Source: a virus. From it: 25,705 nt of DNA. Each line of letters starts with the position of its first letter. Position 1 is the first letter of the stretch. A model generated the notes under the pieces. The model ran no database searches, had not been told where the DNA came from, and saw nothing but the letters and a program-made list of their open reading frames with translations. The position numbers and the translations under genes were made by a program. The DNA lies in the IMG/VR virus record IMGVR_UViG_3300032323_000882, positions 1-25,705 of that record. One strand, written 5' to 3'. Positions 1 through 6,004 of the stretch are shown here, piece by piece.

Positions 1-924
1 GGTGCAACAGTAACAAATGAAGGTTCTTTCGTTCAAGTAGTAGCTCCTGAAGGACAAAGAGTTGCAAATGCTGTTGGCTACTATGGAGATCCCAACGATT
101 CAACTAGAGGACAAGAAGTTTCTTCGATTCTTTTTGAGCTATTGTCTGGACAAACCTCAGCAACAATAGAAGTATCAAACGATACTTTTCAAAATGATCC
201 AGCTGGTGGAACACCCAAGGTATTAATTCTTCTTATAACTTATGAAGATATTCCTGTACAGCCAACACCAGAACCAACACCTACTACACCAATTGTAGAT
301 CCAACTCCACCAGCAACAGTTCCAGAATCACCAGTAACACCTACCCCAGAGGAGACAGTTGAGCCTGAACCAGAACCTGAGACCGTTCCACCTACGGAAG
401 AGTCAACACCTGAACCTACGCCTAGCGAGGAACCTATTGAAGAGCCAACGGAAGTTGAGCCTGAACCGCTACCTGAGACAGAGCCGTCAAGCCCCACAGA
501 AGTCCTTGGAGAGCTAGAAGACATTGCTCCAGAAGACTTATCTGAAGAAGATGTAGCTGCCTTACTAGGTGCAGCACTAGCAACGTTTGAAGTTGCTGAA
601 GAAGGATCTCCTGAGTATGAAGCAGCCTTGGATGCCCTTGCGGTTCTTGCAATAGCAGATGATCCAGAATTGCCAGCGGCACTTGAAGGAATTCCAGGAG
701 CAGAAGAAGTCTTGGCAGCATTTAACGCACTAGGAAACGTAGGAGCAGATATGTCTCCTCAAGTTCGTGAAGAGGCTGAAAAGGTAGTAGTAACAGCAAT
801 TGTTGCAGTAAACGCAGCCCTCAGTGCAGCAATGATTATTAACGCAGCAACACCACCAGTTCCATCAGCACCAACAGGTGGAGCACCAACTTCAGTATCT
901 GGCACAGCCAGTAGAAAGGTATAA
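1..924 (+). CDS. Virion appendage-like protein, C-terminal part (5' end outside window)
   Basis: The frame is open from base 1, so this is the last 307 codons of a longer gene. The first 80 visible residues look beta-rich, like the end of a fibre or decoration domain. Residues about 81-165 are a linker rich in Pro, Thr and Glu. The rest is Ala-rich and helical (motif EDLSEEDVAALLGAAL), with a hydrophobic stretch near the end (VVVTAIVAVNAALSAAMII) and a Gly/Ser/Thr tail. A structural role at the virion surface is inferred from this architecture and from the lysis-type genes downstream; no catalytic motif is visible. A start at the TTG at 142 is formally possible but the coding pattern continues upstream. 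Confidence 0.7.
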   Translation, partial: GATVTNEGSFVQVVAPEGQRVANAVGYYGDPNDSTRGQEVSSILFELLSGQTSATIEVSNDTFQNDPAGGTPKVLILLITYEDIPVQPTPEPTPTTPIVDPTPPATVPESPVTPTPEETVEPEPEPETVPPTEESTPEPTPSEEPIEEPTEVEPEPLPETEPSSPTEVLGELEDIAPEDLSEEDVAALLGAALATFEVAEEGSPEYEAALDALAVLAIADDPELPAALEGIPGAEEVLAAFNALGNVGADMSPQVREEAEKVVVTAIVAVNAALSAAMIINAATPPVPSAPTGGAPTSVSGTASRKV

Positions 925-926
925 GA

Positions 927-1103
927 ATGAAGGAAAAAATAAGAAAGTTCTTCAATGATATCTTAGGACAACTTTGGACACTTCTTGGAATGTTCGTAGC
1001 CTATGGTGTTCTTGAGGGAGATTTTAAAACAATAGTAGGATACGCAATTCTAGGTTGCTTGGCAGTTTGGATTGTAACTTACAGCATAAGGAACAAGGAA
1101 TGA
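927..1103 (+). CDS. Small membrane protein, 58 aa
   Basis: The ATG lies two bases after the stop of the upstream gene. The basic N-terminus MKEKIRKFF is followed by two hydrophobic stretches (about residues 12-31 and 36-53) separated by a short EGDFK turn, then a basic tail. This is the shape of a small two-pass holin-like or accessory lysis protein, but no family is recognised. The stop overlaps the next start in an ATGA arrangement, indicating translational coupling. Confidence 0.6.
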   Translation: MKEKIRKFFNDILGQLWTLLGMFVAYGVLEGDFKTIVGYAILGCLAVWIVTYSIRNKE

Positions 1104-1306
1104 TTAAAAAAGTAATTGATTATATTAAAGCATACAATGAGCCAGACTACAAGATGGTTCGTAGCTTAGCTTTTGAATCAGCAAAGACTTATTACAAAAA
1201 TAAGCAAAAAACAGCGGTAGAGTTTCAAAGCTACCAGCGTGGATATGTAAGTGCATATAGATCAAAATATGCCAAAACAAAATTAGACAGTATGAAAGGA
1301 GTCTAA
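1100..1306 (+). CDS. Hypothetical basic protein, 68 aa
   Basis: I start the gene at the ATG at 1100, which overlaps the preceding TGA and has AAGGAA just upstream, rather than at an earlier TTG. The protein is soluble, basic and rich in Tyr and Lys (MIKKVIDYIKAYNEPDY and YYKNKQK). No motif is recognised. It sits between two membrane-protein genes and is probably co-expressed with them. Confidence 0.55.
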   Translation: MIKKVIDYIKAYNEPDYKMVRSLAFESAKTYYKNKQKTAVEFQSYQRGYVSAYRSKYAKTKLDSMKGV

Positions 1307-1307
1307 A

Positions 1308-1574
1308 ATGGAAGAACAGGGAGTAACAGGAGGATGGGCAACCATCAAGAACATTATCTGGAGAATTCTAGCGGTATTTGCAGCATCAGGACTAGCAGTC
1401 CTAGGAGCAGGAGCAATCGTTGGAGTTGAGCTATTGTCAGCAGTATTTATGGCAGGTATTCTAGGAGTAGCAACAGTAGTTGAGAAGCTAGCTAGAGCCT
1501 TTTTGGAGGACGGAAAGCTTAGCCTAGATGAAATTAACGAGGCATTCGCTAAGGTAGACAAGAACGCCAAATAA
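1308..1574 (+). CDS. Holin-like membrane protein, 88 aa
   Basis: Two hydrophobic segments (about residues 18-40 and 42-60, rich in Ala and Gly) are followed by a charged C-terminal tail. The tail DGKLSLDEINEAF resembles the second half of an EF-hand loop but lacks its first acidic residues. Size, topology and position before peptidoglycan hydrolase genes fit a phage holin that permeabilises the membrane. A GGAG-type ribosome site (aaaggagtctaaa) precedes the ATG. The holin role is inference. Confidence 0.55.
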   Translation: MEEQGVTGGWATIKNIIWRILAVFAASGLAVLGAGAIVGVELLSAVFMAGILGVATVVEKLARAFLEDGKLSLDEINEAFAKVDKNAK

Positions 1575-1587
1575 GTCAGGCAACCCC

Positions 1588-1616
1588 TTGACAGCCCCTC
1601 CTGGGTAGTGTATACT
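1588..1616 (+). promoter_or_regulatory. Sigma-70-like promoter with -10 in a hairpin loop
   Basis: TTGACA (1588-1593), a 17-bp spacer and TATACT (1611-1616) form a near-consensus promoter for the metallopeptidase gene. The spacer contains the left arm of a long inverted repeat, so the same DNA is also a terminator-like hairpin (next entry). Confidence 0.8.
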
Positions 1617-1648
1617 ATATATAAACACTATTTAGGAGGGGTTTTCTT
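1595..1648 (+). terminator. Terminator-like hairpin overlapping promoter and ribosome site
   Basis: CCCCTCCT (1595-1602) pairs with AGGAGGGG (1634-1641) and TAGTGT (1606-1611) pairs with ACACTA (1625-1630). GGG opposite TTT gives three G-U wobbles in RNA, so the stem can be 17 bp around a 13-nt loop. TTTTCTT follows at 1642. Only read-through RNA from upstream contains both arms; RNA started at the internal promoter keeps only the right arm, which is the AGGAGG ribosome site. Confidence 0.65.
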
Positions 1649-2038
1649 ATGGCATCTGCCAAGACTACAAGGTATCCAAAGCTGCCTACCAAGGTAAAGA
1701 TTGGTGCACAGGATTGGACAATTGTTGAAAGATCACGTGATGATGATGGTATGATCAATGACGATAGTTATGGCTATACCCTGCAAAAAAGCAACTTTAT
1801 TGTTATAGACAAGAACTGCCCCTCATCTCGTAAACGTCAAACCTTATTCCACGAACTGTTCCACGCTGTTCGTTTTTCAAATGGATCTAGTGGCATTAAA
1901 CCAGACATGGAAAACATTCAGTCTGATGATGTAATTTATACTTGGGAACATTATTTTATTGCTATGTATGAAGACACAATGCTATCTGTCTTACGTGAAA
2001 ATCCAGCCATTGTTGATTACCTCTTAAGCAACGAATAA
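1649..2038 (+). CDS. HExxH zinc metallopeptidase-like protein, 129 aa
   Basis: The motif HELFH at residues 68-72 is the zinc-binding and catalytic signature of zincin peptidases. A downstream helix with WEHYFIAMYED (residues 99-109) may supply the third ligand. Size and motif context resemble the short ImmA/IrrE-like (DUF955-type) peptidases, which in other phages cleave repressors, but no partner repressor gene lies next to it, so the substrate is unknown. It has its own promoter and a strong AGGAGG site at 1634-1639 ending 9 bases before the ATG. Confidence 0.7.
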   Translation: MASAKTTRYPKLPTKVKIGAQDWTIVERSRDDDGMINDDSYGYTLQKSNFIVIDKNCPSSRKRQTLFHELFHAVRFSNGSSGIKPDMENIQSDDVIYTWEHYFIAMYEDTMLSVLRENPAIVDYLLSNE

Positions 2039-2040
2039 GC

Positions 2041-2069
2041 TTGACTTTTTGATGAGATAGGTGTAAAAT
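2041..2069 (+). promoter_or_regulatory. Leaderless promoter for the 59-aa gene
   Basis: TTGACT (2041-2046), a 17-bp spacer and TAAAAT (2064-2069). The ATG follows after 6 bases, so the predicted transcription start coincides with the start codon. Confidence 0.75.
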
Positions 2070-2075
2070 ATATCT

Positions 2076-2255
2076 ATGACAGAAAACAAAATTGATGAGT
2101 ACTGGACTTGGTTGCAAGTTGGTATTGATAAAGGTTGGGTAACAGAGCCATTCTGCCACACACACGACGGTGATCCCTATATGACAGAAGAAGAAGAACA
2201 AGAATGGGAAGATGGCGGAGATCCTTGTATGCCAGTCGTAAAGGTTTTAATGTAA
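2076..2255 (+). CDS. Small acidic protein, 59 aa
   Basis: A short gene with a leaderless-type promoter and no ribosome binding site. The protein has Trp-rich EYWTWLQVGIDKGWV, then CHTHDGDPY, an acidic run TEEEEQEWEDGGD and a final CMPVVKVL. The Cys and His residues could bind a metal. It resembles short conserved proteins I associate with actinophages, but its function is not known. It lies directly before the tRNA cluster. Confidence 0.65.
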   Translation: MTENKIDEYWTWLQVGIDKGWVTEPFCHTHDGDPYMTEEEEQEWEDGGDPCMPVVKVLM

Positions 2256-2264
2256 CTTAAAGAT

Positions 2265-2336
2265 TCCCCCTTAGCTCAGCGGCAGAGCAGAGAGCTGTTA
2301 ACTCTAAGGTCCCTAGTTCGAATCTAGGAGGGGGAG
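2265..2336 (+). tRNA. tRNA-Asn (anticodon GTT)
   Basis: Acceptor arms TCCCCCT and AGGGGGA pair. The anticodon loop is CTGTTAA, the T arm is CCTAG-TTCGAAT-CTAGG, and the discriminator is G as expected for Asn. One pair of the anticodon stem is mismatched. CCA is not encoded. Confidence 0.88.
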
Positions 2337-2388
2337 CTAATGGTGTGGTCCATACCACTCTCAGGGTAGGAGATAAAAATGGACACTA

Positions 2389-2459
2389 GCGGATATTGCA
2401 TAGTGGTAGTGCGTAACCTTGCCAAGGTTAATGTGCGAGTTCGATTCTCGCTATTCGCT
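2389..2459 (+). tRNA. tRNA-Gly (anticodon GCC)
   Basis: Acceptor GCGGATA pairs with TATTCGC (one G-U). The anticodon arm is TAACC-TTGCCAA-GGTTA and the T arm GCGAG-TTCGATT-CTCGC. Discriminator U fits glycine. CCA is not encoded. Confidence 0.92.
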
Positions 2460-2463
2460 CTGA

Positions 2464-2537
2464 GATCCTGTAGCTCAGTTGGTTAGAGTGCCTCCCTGTC
2501 ACGGAGGAAGCCGCCAGTTCAAGTCTGGTCAGGATCG
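2464..2537 (+). tRNA. tRNA-Asp (anticodon GTC)
   Basis: Acceptor GATCCTG pairs with CAGGATC. The anticodon arm is CCTCC-CTGTCAC-GGAGG and the discriminator is G, as for Asp. It begins 4 bases after the tRNA-Gly. CCA is not encoded. Confidence 0.93.
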
Positions 2538-2605
2538 CTGCCACAGTTGGCGACTTGCTGTGGAGTTAACTGCACCTGTTGTTTCGTCATCAGGATAGTC
2601 GCACT

Positions 2606-2678
2606 GCCTCTATAGCTCATCTGGTAGAGCGACGCACTTGTAATGCGTAGGTGACGGGTTCAAGTCCTGTTGGAGGCT
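2606..2678 (+). tRNA. tRNA-Thr (anticodon TGT)
   Basis: Acceptor GCCTCTA pairs with TGGAGGC with a wobble. The anticodon arm is ACGCA-CTTGTAA-TGCGT and the T arm contains GGTTCAAGTCC. Discriminator U. CCA is not encoded. The 68-bp gap before it holds a small CCACAG/CTGTGG hairpin and no further tRNA. Confidence 0.92.
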
Positions 2679-2685
2679 CAAAATA

Positions 2686-2694
2686 TGTTATAAT
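2686..2694 (+). promoter_or_regulatory. Extended -10 promoter for hsp20
   Basis: TGT-TATAAT is an extended -10 element just after the tRNA-Thr; the -35 position falls inside the tRNA and is poor. A small hairpin (CCCA/TGGG near 2705-2718) lies in the 50-nt leader. Confidence 0.55.
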
Positions 2695-2750
2695 TTATAT
2701 ACCTGCCCAGTAAATGGGAGGAATACAACTCGCTGAAAAGGAGAAACAAA

Positions 2751-3146
2751 ATGGTAACAACATTCACTACGGAGTTCTTAAAGGATCCGTTTTTTAATAT
2801 GGGTCTAACTACCCTAAATGCAACAAAACCAAGCTATCCACCATACAACGTTGTCAAAATTGATGACGATCATTTGGTTATGGAATTTGCGGTAGCTGGA
2901 TTCAAGAGGGATGAAATCAGTGTAACAACTGAAAACAATACCCTGACCATCAAATCAACCAAAGACGATGCTGACGAAAAAGACTACCTACACAAAGGTA
3001 TTGCTGCTCGTAAGTTTACTCGCACCTTTACGCTACCTGAATATTTTGAGGTAGATAGTGCAAGCGTTGACAATGGTATCCTGTACATTGATCTAATTAG
3101 GAATATTCCAGAAGAGAAGAAGCCTAAGTCTATTAAGATCAAGTAG
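2751..3146 (+). CDS. Hsp20/IbpA-type small heat shock chaperone
   Basis: Residues about 28-128 form an alpha-crystallin domain: YPPYNVVKIDDDHLVMEFAV, the AGFKRDEISV strand, a LTIKSTK strand, and RKFTRTFTLPEYFEVDSASV followed by NGILYIDL, in the order seen in IbpA. The end PKSIKIK matches the usual terminal strand. Small heat shock proteins hold unfolded proteins in an ATP-independent way; in a phage this may protect virion proteins during assembly. GAAAAGGAG lies ahead of the ATG. Family assignment is firm, the phage role is inference. Confidence 0.9.
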   Translation: MVTTFTTEFLKDPFFNMGLTTLNATKPSYPPYNVVKIDDDHLVMEFAVAGFKRDEISVTTENNTLTIKSTKDDADEKDYLHKGIAARKFTRTFTLPEYFEVDSASVDNGILYIDLIRNIPEEKKPKSIKIK

Positions 3147-3176
3147 GTCTTCCTAACGGACGCTACCTTAGGAGAC
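3147..3176 (+). terminator. Possible hairpin terminator after hsp20
   Basis: GTCTTCCTAA (3147-3156) pairs with TTAGGAGAC (3168-3176) with one bulged T. A second short hairpin TGGGC/GCCCA follows, ending in CTTTCT. There is no strong U-tract, so termination may be partial. Confidence 0.4.
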
Positions 3177-3208
3177 ATCCTGGGCAAGATGTTAAAAGGC
3201 CCACTTTC

Positions 3209-3217
3209 TGCTATAAT
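3209..3217 (+). promoter_or_regulatory. Extended -10 promoter for first M23 gene
   Basis: TGC-TATAAT (3209-3217) is a consensus extended -10. No good -35 is seen. It gives a leader of about 40 nt that ends in a strong TAAGGAG site before the ATG at 3266. Confidence 0.6.
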
Positions 3218-3265
3218 AGAATTATATTCTAATAAGGAATATATATTGCTCGTGTAAGGAGAATC

Positions 3266-3907
3266 ATGGCAAAAGCACAATACCCGATTGACGGGAAAAA
3301 GGGTAAGGCTTGGAAGATTACAAGTCCCTTTGGATGGAGAATACATCCCATTGAAAAAATTAAGAAGCATCATAACGGCGATGACATTTGGGGATCAAAC
3401 CCAAAGATCTGGATTGAAGCATGGCACGACGGAACTGTTGTATATGCAGGCCCATCAAAGCTAAAAAAGCCTGATGGTTCTCTAGGTGGCATTGGATACT
3501 ACGTAGACATTCGCTCAAAGATTAATGGCAAGTGGTATGTCACTCGTTCTGGCCACATGGAAGAGGGCAGCTTAAAGGTTAAGACTGGTCAGAAGGTTGA
3601 GGCTGGGATGCCTCTAGGAATTATGGGCAACACAGGAGCCTCAGCAGGACGCCATCTACATTTTGAAATTGTAGAGGGTAGGACTCATAGATGGGATCTA
3701 AATGGTAAAGGCTTTGTAAGTCCAATTGCTTTTGTTGAAGCTATTATGGCTTGGGAAAAGCTTAAGGCGTCTGCCAAAGATATTACCCCAGACGATGGGG
3801 TTCCAAGCGAAGCCATGCCAAGTCTTGATGTAGCTCATCTTGCAGCAAAGAAAAAGCCAGGATCTAAAAAGAAATTAGTAAATCCAGTTCCTGGTTTTAA
3901 TAAATAG
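3266..3907 (+). CDS. M23 family peptidoglycan hydrolase (endolysin-like), 213 aa
   Basis: The lysostaphin-type zinc peptidase signature is complete: H36-x3-D40 (HNGDD), H97 in SGHM, and HLH at residues 130-132 followed by FE. M23 enzymes cut peptide cross-bridges in peptidoglycan. The region after residue about 170 is a low-complexity tail with AAKKKPGSKKK that could bind the anionic cell wall. No signal peptide or membrane segment is seen, so release would need a holin. It begins MAKAQYPIDGK, nearly identical to the start of the next gene, so the two are duplicates. Endolysin or virion-associated use cannot be separated. Confidence 0.88.
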   Translation: MAKAQYPIDGKKGKAWKITSPFGWRIHPIEKIKKHHNGDDIWGSNPKIWIEAWHDGTVVYAGPSKLKKPDGSLGGIGYYVDIRSKINGKWYVTRSGHMEEGSLKVKTGQKVEAGMPLGIMGNTGASAGRHLHFEIVEGRTHRWDLNGKGFVSPIAFVEAIMAWEKLKASAKDITPDDGVPSEAMPSLDVAHLAAKKKPGSKKKLVNPVPGFNK

Positions 3908-3923
3908 TTTATTTTAAAGGTGT

Positions 3924-3965
3924 CCCCTGCGTAGAATATTTTTCTTCGTGGGGGCATTTTTATTC
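3924..3965 (+). terminator. Rho-independent terminator after first M23 gene
   Basis: CCCCTGCG (3924-3931) pairs with CGTGGGGG (3947-3954) including two G-U pairs, around a 15-nt loop, and is followed by CATTTTTATT. This is a strong intrinsic terminator. Confidence 0.8.
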
Positions 3966-3969
3966 ACTG

Positions 3970-3978
3970 TGGTATAAT
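3970..3978 (+). promoter_or_regulatory. Extended -10 promoter for second M23 gene
   Basis: TGG-TATAAT (3970-3978) lies only 5 bases after the terminator's T-run. The leader contains the hairpins CGCT-GAAA-AGCG (about 3988-3999) and TTCCA/TGGAA (about 4012-4027), then TTAGGAG before the ATG at 4047. Confidence 0.6.
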
Positions 3979-4046
3979 AAAACATACGCTGAAAAGCGGT
4001 AATAACGCACATTCCAAATAATTATGGAAAACTTAGGAGAAACATT

Positions 4047-4769
4047 ATGGCTAAAGCACAGCTGCCTATTGACGGCAAACTAGGGAAGAACTTTAAGATT
4101 ACTTCCCCTATGGGTAATCGTATACACCCAGTAACAAAAGAGAAAAAACATCACAATGGCTCAGATGTATGGGCTGGTGCAGAACCTTGTTGGATTGAAG
4201 CACCATACGATGGCAAGGTACTAGAAGCAAAGAAGTCAACTGCTCCAGGTGGTGGCTTTGGCAATTATGTTAAGTTGCTTCACAATATTAACGGCAAAGC
4301 GTACACAACCTTATACGCACACATGGCTGATGGACTAAAGGTAAAAGCTGGACAGAAGATTGAGGCAGGAACTATTCTTGGGAAGATGGCCTCTACTGGA
4401 ATGTCTACAGGAAAGCACCTCCACTGGGAGTTAAAAGAGGGAAAGGACCACGCATGGAACAACACAGGCAAAGGTTATATCGAACCATTTAGATTCTTCA
4501 ACGCACTGATTGCGGTGGAAGCTGCAGCGGCAACTGCAAGTGTAGAGACACCAGAAAGTGATCCAGTTCTGCCAGCACCAGTTCATGGAGCAAAACCAGT
4601 AGTTGTAAAACCATCTACCTCGAAAGCAAAAACTTACACCGTAGTTTCTGGGGATAACCTAACAAAAATTGCTAAGGCTAACGGAACAACTGTTGCAGTC
4701 TTGGTAAAGCTAAACGGAATCAAAGATGCAAACAAAATTAATGTTGGACAGGTAATTAAACTACCTTAA
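4047..4769 (+). CDS. M23 peptidase with C-terminal LysM domain (endolysin), 240 aa
   Basis: The M23 zinc site is H36-x3-D40 (HNGSD), H92 in YAHM and HLH at residues 124-126. A Pro/Ala/Val linker (about 150-192) leads to a LysM peptidoglycan-binding domain at residues about 194-240 ([14 protein letters not shown], then VLVKLNGI and [10 protein letters not shown]). The catalytic half is a clear paralogue of the preceding gene; the LysM domain replaces its Lys-rich tail. This is the best endolysin candidate in the window. The gene has its own promoter. Confidence 0.92.
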   Translation: MAKAQLPIDGKLGKNFKITSPMGNRIHPVTKEKKHHNGSDVWAGAEPCWIEAPYDGKVLEAKKSTAPGGGFGNYVKLLHNINGKAYTTLYAHMADGLKVKAGQKIEAGTILGKMASTGMSTGKHLHWELKEGKDHAWNNTGKGYIEPFRFFNALIAVEAAAATASVETPESDPVLPAPVHGAKPVVVKPSTSKAKTYTVVSGDNLTKIAKANGTTVAVLVKLNGIKDANKINVGQVIKLP

Positions 4770-4775
4770 GATTGC

Positions 4776-4804
4776 TTGACACTAGCCATGTGTAGTGGTA
4801 TACT
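4776..4804 (+). promoter_or_regulatory. Sigma-70-like promoter with -10 at hairpin loop
   Basis: TTGACA (4776-4781), a 17-bp spacer and TATACT (4799-4804) drive the operon starting with the zinc-ribbon gene. As at 1588, the left arm of a long inverted repeat fills the spacer. Confidence 0.8.
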
Positions 4805-4840
4805 ATATCTTATAATATGCCACTCACATGGTTTTGTCTT
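4786..4840 (+). terminator. Terminator-like hairpin embedded in the promoter
   Basis: CCATGTG (4786-4792) pairs with CACATGG (4825-4831) and AGTGG (4794-4798) with CCACT (4820-4824); TATA/TATG extends the stem to 16 pairs with one bulged T and a 13-nt loop. TTTTGTCTT follows. It would stop transcripts arriving from the endolysin gene while allowing new initiation from the internal promoter. Confidence 0.65.
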
Positions 4841-4851
4841 AAGGAGATTTT

Positions 4852-5028
4852 GTGCCAACATATGAATATGTCTGTCGTGAATGTGAAACAACATTAGTTG
4901 AAAAAAGAAGCATCCACGATCCATCACCAGAACACTTGTGCCAAAAATGTGGGTACAGAATGAACCAAGTAATTAACAATCTTAGCATTACTTTTAATGG
5001 TAGTGGCTTTTACAGTAAGGATAAGTAA
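4852..5028 (+). CDS. FmdB-type zinc ribbon protein, 58 aa
   Basis: The start is a GTG preceded by AAGGAG. The sequence MPTYEYVCRECE with a second pair CQKCG (residues 30-34) forms the CxxC-CxxC zinc ribbon of the FmdB family, and the ending GSGFYSKDK is typical of that family. FmdB proteins are called putative regulators, but the biochemical role is not established. The stop overlaps the next start by one base. Confidence 0.85.
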   Translation: MPTYEYVCRECETTLVEKRSIHDPSPEHLCQKCGYRMNQVINNLSITFNGSGFYSKDK

Positions 5029-5264
5029 TGGTATTAGAAACAAAGACTTGGCTTCTTACCGCTAATGACCGTTGCGACTCAGGGTGTAATGCTCAGGCAT
5101 ATGTTTATGTAAAAGGCCTTGATGGCGATTTGCTTTTTTGTGCACACCATTATGAAAAAATTATGAGTAACCCAATTGGCTATAAAAAAATGATGAGCTT
5201 TGCAATAGAGATTGTTGACGAGCGTGAAAAGCTCATTGAGAACAGACTAAAAGGAGATGACTAG
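5028..5264 (+). CDS. DUF7455-like zinc-binding protein, 78 aa
   Basis: The core TANDRCDSGCNAQAYVYV followed by DLLFCAHH looks like the actinobacterial DUF7455 family, in which C-x2/3-C and CxHH residues probably bind zinc. An amphipathic, charged C-terminus follows. The function is unknown. It is translationally coupled on both sides (TAATG upstream, TAG directly followed by ATG downstream). Confidence 0.7.
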   Translation: MVLETKTWLLTANDRCDSGCNAQAYVYVKGLDGDLLFCAHHYEKIMSNPIGYKKMMSFAIEIVDEREKLIENRLKGDD

Positions 5265-5669
5265 ATGTTCGAGTATTATGTAAAACAAGTTACCAACGTA
5301 GTAGATGGAGACACTATTGACGTTGTTATTGATTTAGGGTTTGATATTAGTTTTACCTCACGTGTTAGATTGGCTGGTATTGATACCCCAGAAAGTCGCA
5401 CAAAGGATAAGGCAGAGAAGGCTCTGGGCCTAGAGTCAAAGAAGTATTTAGCAGATCGAATTAAGGCAGCAAAGAATGTTGTGATTAGAACTGAGAAGAT
5501 GGACTCATCTGAAAAGTATGGACGTATTCTTGGCTGGCTATATCTTGATGGAGATGGCAACTCTATCAATCACGAAATGATTGAGAAAGGGTATGCCTGG
5601 GGGTATCTAGGAGATACTAAGGTTAAGGACTTTGATGAGCTAAAGGCCAAGAGAGCACTTAATAGCTAA
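5265..5669 (+). CDS. Thermonuclease (SNase-like) family protein, 134 aa
   Basis: All hallmark residues of staphylococcal-nuclease-like enzymes are present: the VVDGDTI strand (Asp14, Asp16), RLAGIDTPE with Arg35 and Glu43, and KYGRILGWLYL with Arg87. These bind calcium and the phosphate in hydrolysis of DNA or RNA. There is no signal peptide, so it acts inside the host or is released on lysis; host DNA degradation or nucleotide salvage is plausible. The gene follows the previous stop without a gap and its own stop overlaps the next ATG. Confidence 0.92.
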   Translation: MFEYYVKQVTNVVDGDTIDVVIDLGFDISFTSRVRLAGIDTPESRTKDKAEKALGLESKKYLADRIKAAKNVVIRTEKMDSSEKYGRILGWLYLDGDGNSINHEMIEKGYAWGYLGDTKVKDFDELKAKRALNS

Positions 5670-5992
5670 TGATAGAGCCATCAATGGAAGAGCTTATCCT
5701 TAATGGTGTTGTAGAGGTAGCAGGAGTTGACTCTGAAACTGGAGAGTTCCTATATAACTTTACCCCAAAACTTAGAGAAGTAATGCCAGAACTATGGAAT
5801 GAACGACTTGACTTTATTCATGGTGAGATAATGTTTTTCTGGGAGAATGGTTTTATAGAGGCTGAGGACATGGACAGCATAAACCCAAAAGTAGTCCTAA
5901 CAGACCTAGCTGACGACGAAGATGCAATAGCCCAGCTGCCAGCAGACAAGCAAGAATCTCTTAGAGAGATTAAAAGAATGTTTGAAAAGTGA
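5669..5992 (+). CDS. Hypothetical acidic protein, 107 aa
   Basis: No family is recognised. The protein is acidic and helical, with LDFIHGEIMFFWENGFIEAEDM in the middle and a charged C-terminus. It is coupled to the nuclease gene (ATG inside TAATG). Its TGA stop is also the TG part of the extended -10 element for the next gene. Confidence 0.7.
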   Translation: MIEPSMEELILNGVVEVAGVDSETGEFLYNFTPKLREVMPELWNERLDFIHGEIMFFWENGFIEAEDMDSINPKVVLTDLADDEDAIAQLPADKQESLREIKRMFEK

Positions 5993-5998
5993 TATAAT
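5990..5998 (+). promoter_or_regulatory. Leaderless extended -10 promoter
   Basis: TGA-TATAAT (5990-5998) ends 6 bases before the ATG at 6005. TGA is at the same time the stop codon of the preceding gene. The -35 region is weak (TTAAAA). Confidence 0.65.
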
Positions 5999-6004
5999 AG
6001 ACGT

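Noticed and set aside
434-721. Leu/Gln-rich frame opposite the virion protein gene
   Set aside because: The composition is the mirror of the Glu/Ala/Pro codons on the + strand; the + frame is clearly coding.
1308-1574. Calcium-binding EF-hand in the holin-like protein
   Set aside because: Only the second half of the loop (DGKLSLDE) fits; the first two ligand positions are not acidic.
2538-2605. A degenerate fifth tRNA between tRNA-Asp and tRNA-Thr
   Set aside because: Only one short hairpin (CCACAG/CTGTGG) is found; no T-loop or acceptor pairing.
2984-3373. 129-codon minus-strand frame across hsp20 and the M23 start
   Set aside because: It overlaps two well-recognised + genes and their promoter.
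3266-4769. The two M23 genes as one gene split by a frameshift
   Set aside because: Both have complete starts, full zinc sites, separate promoters and a terminator between them.
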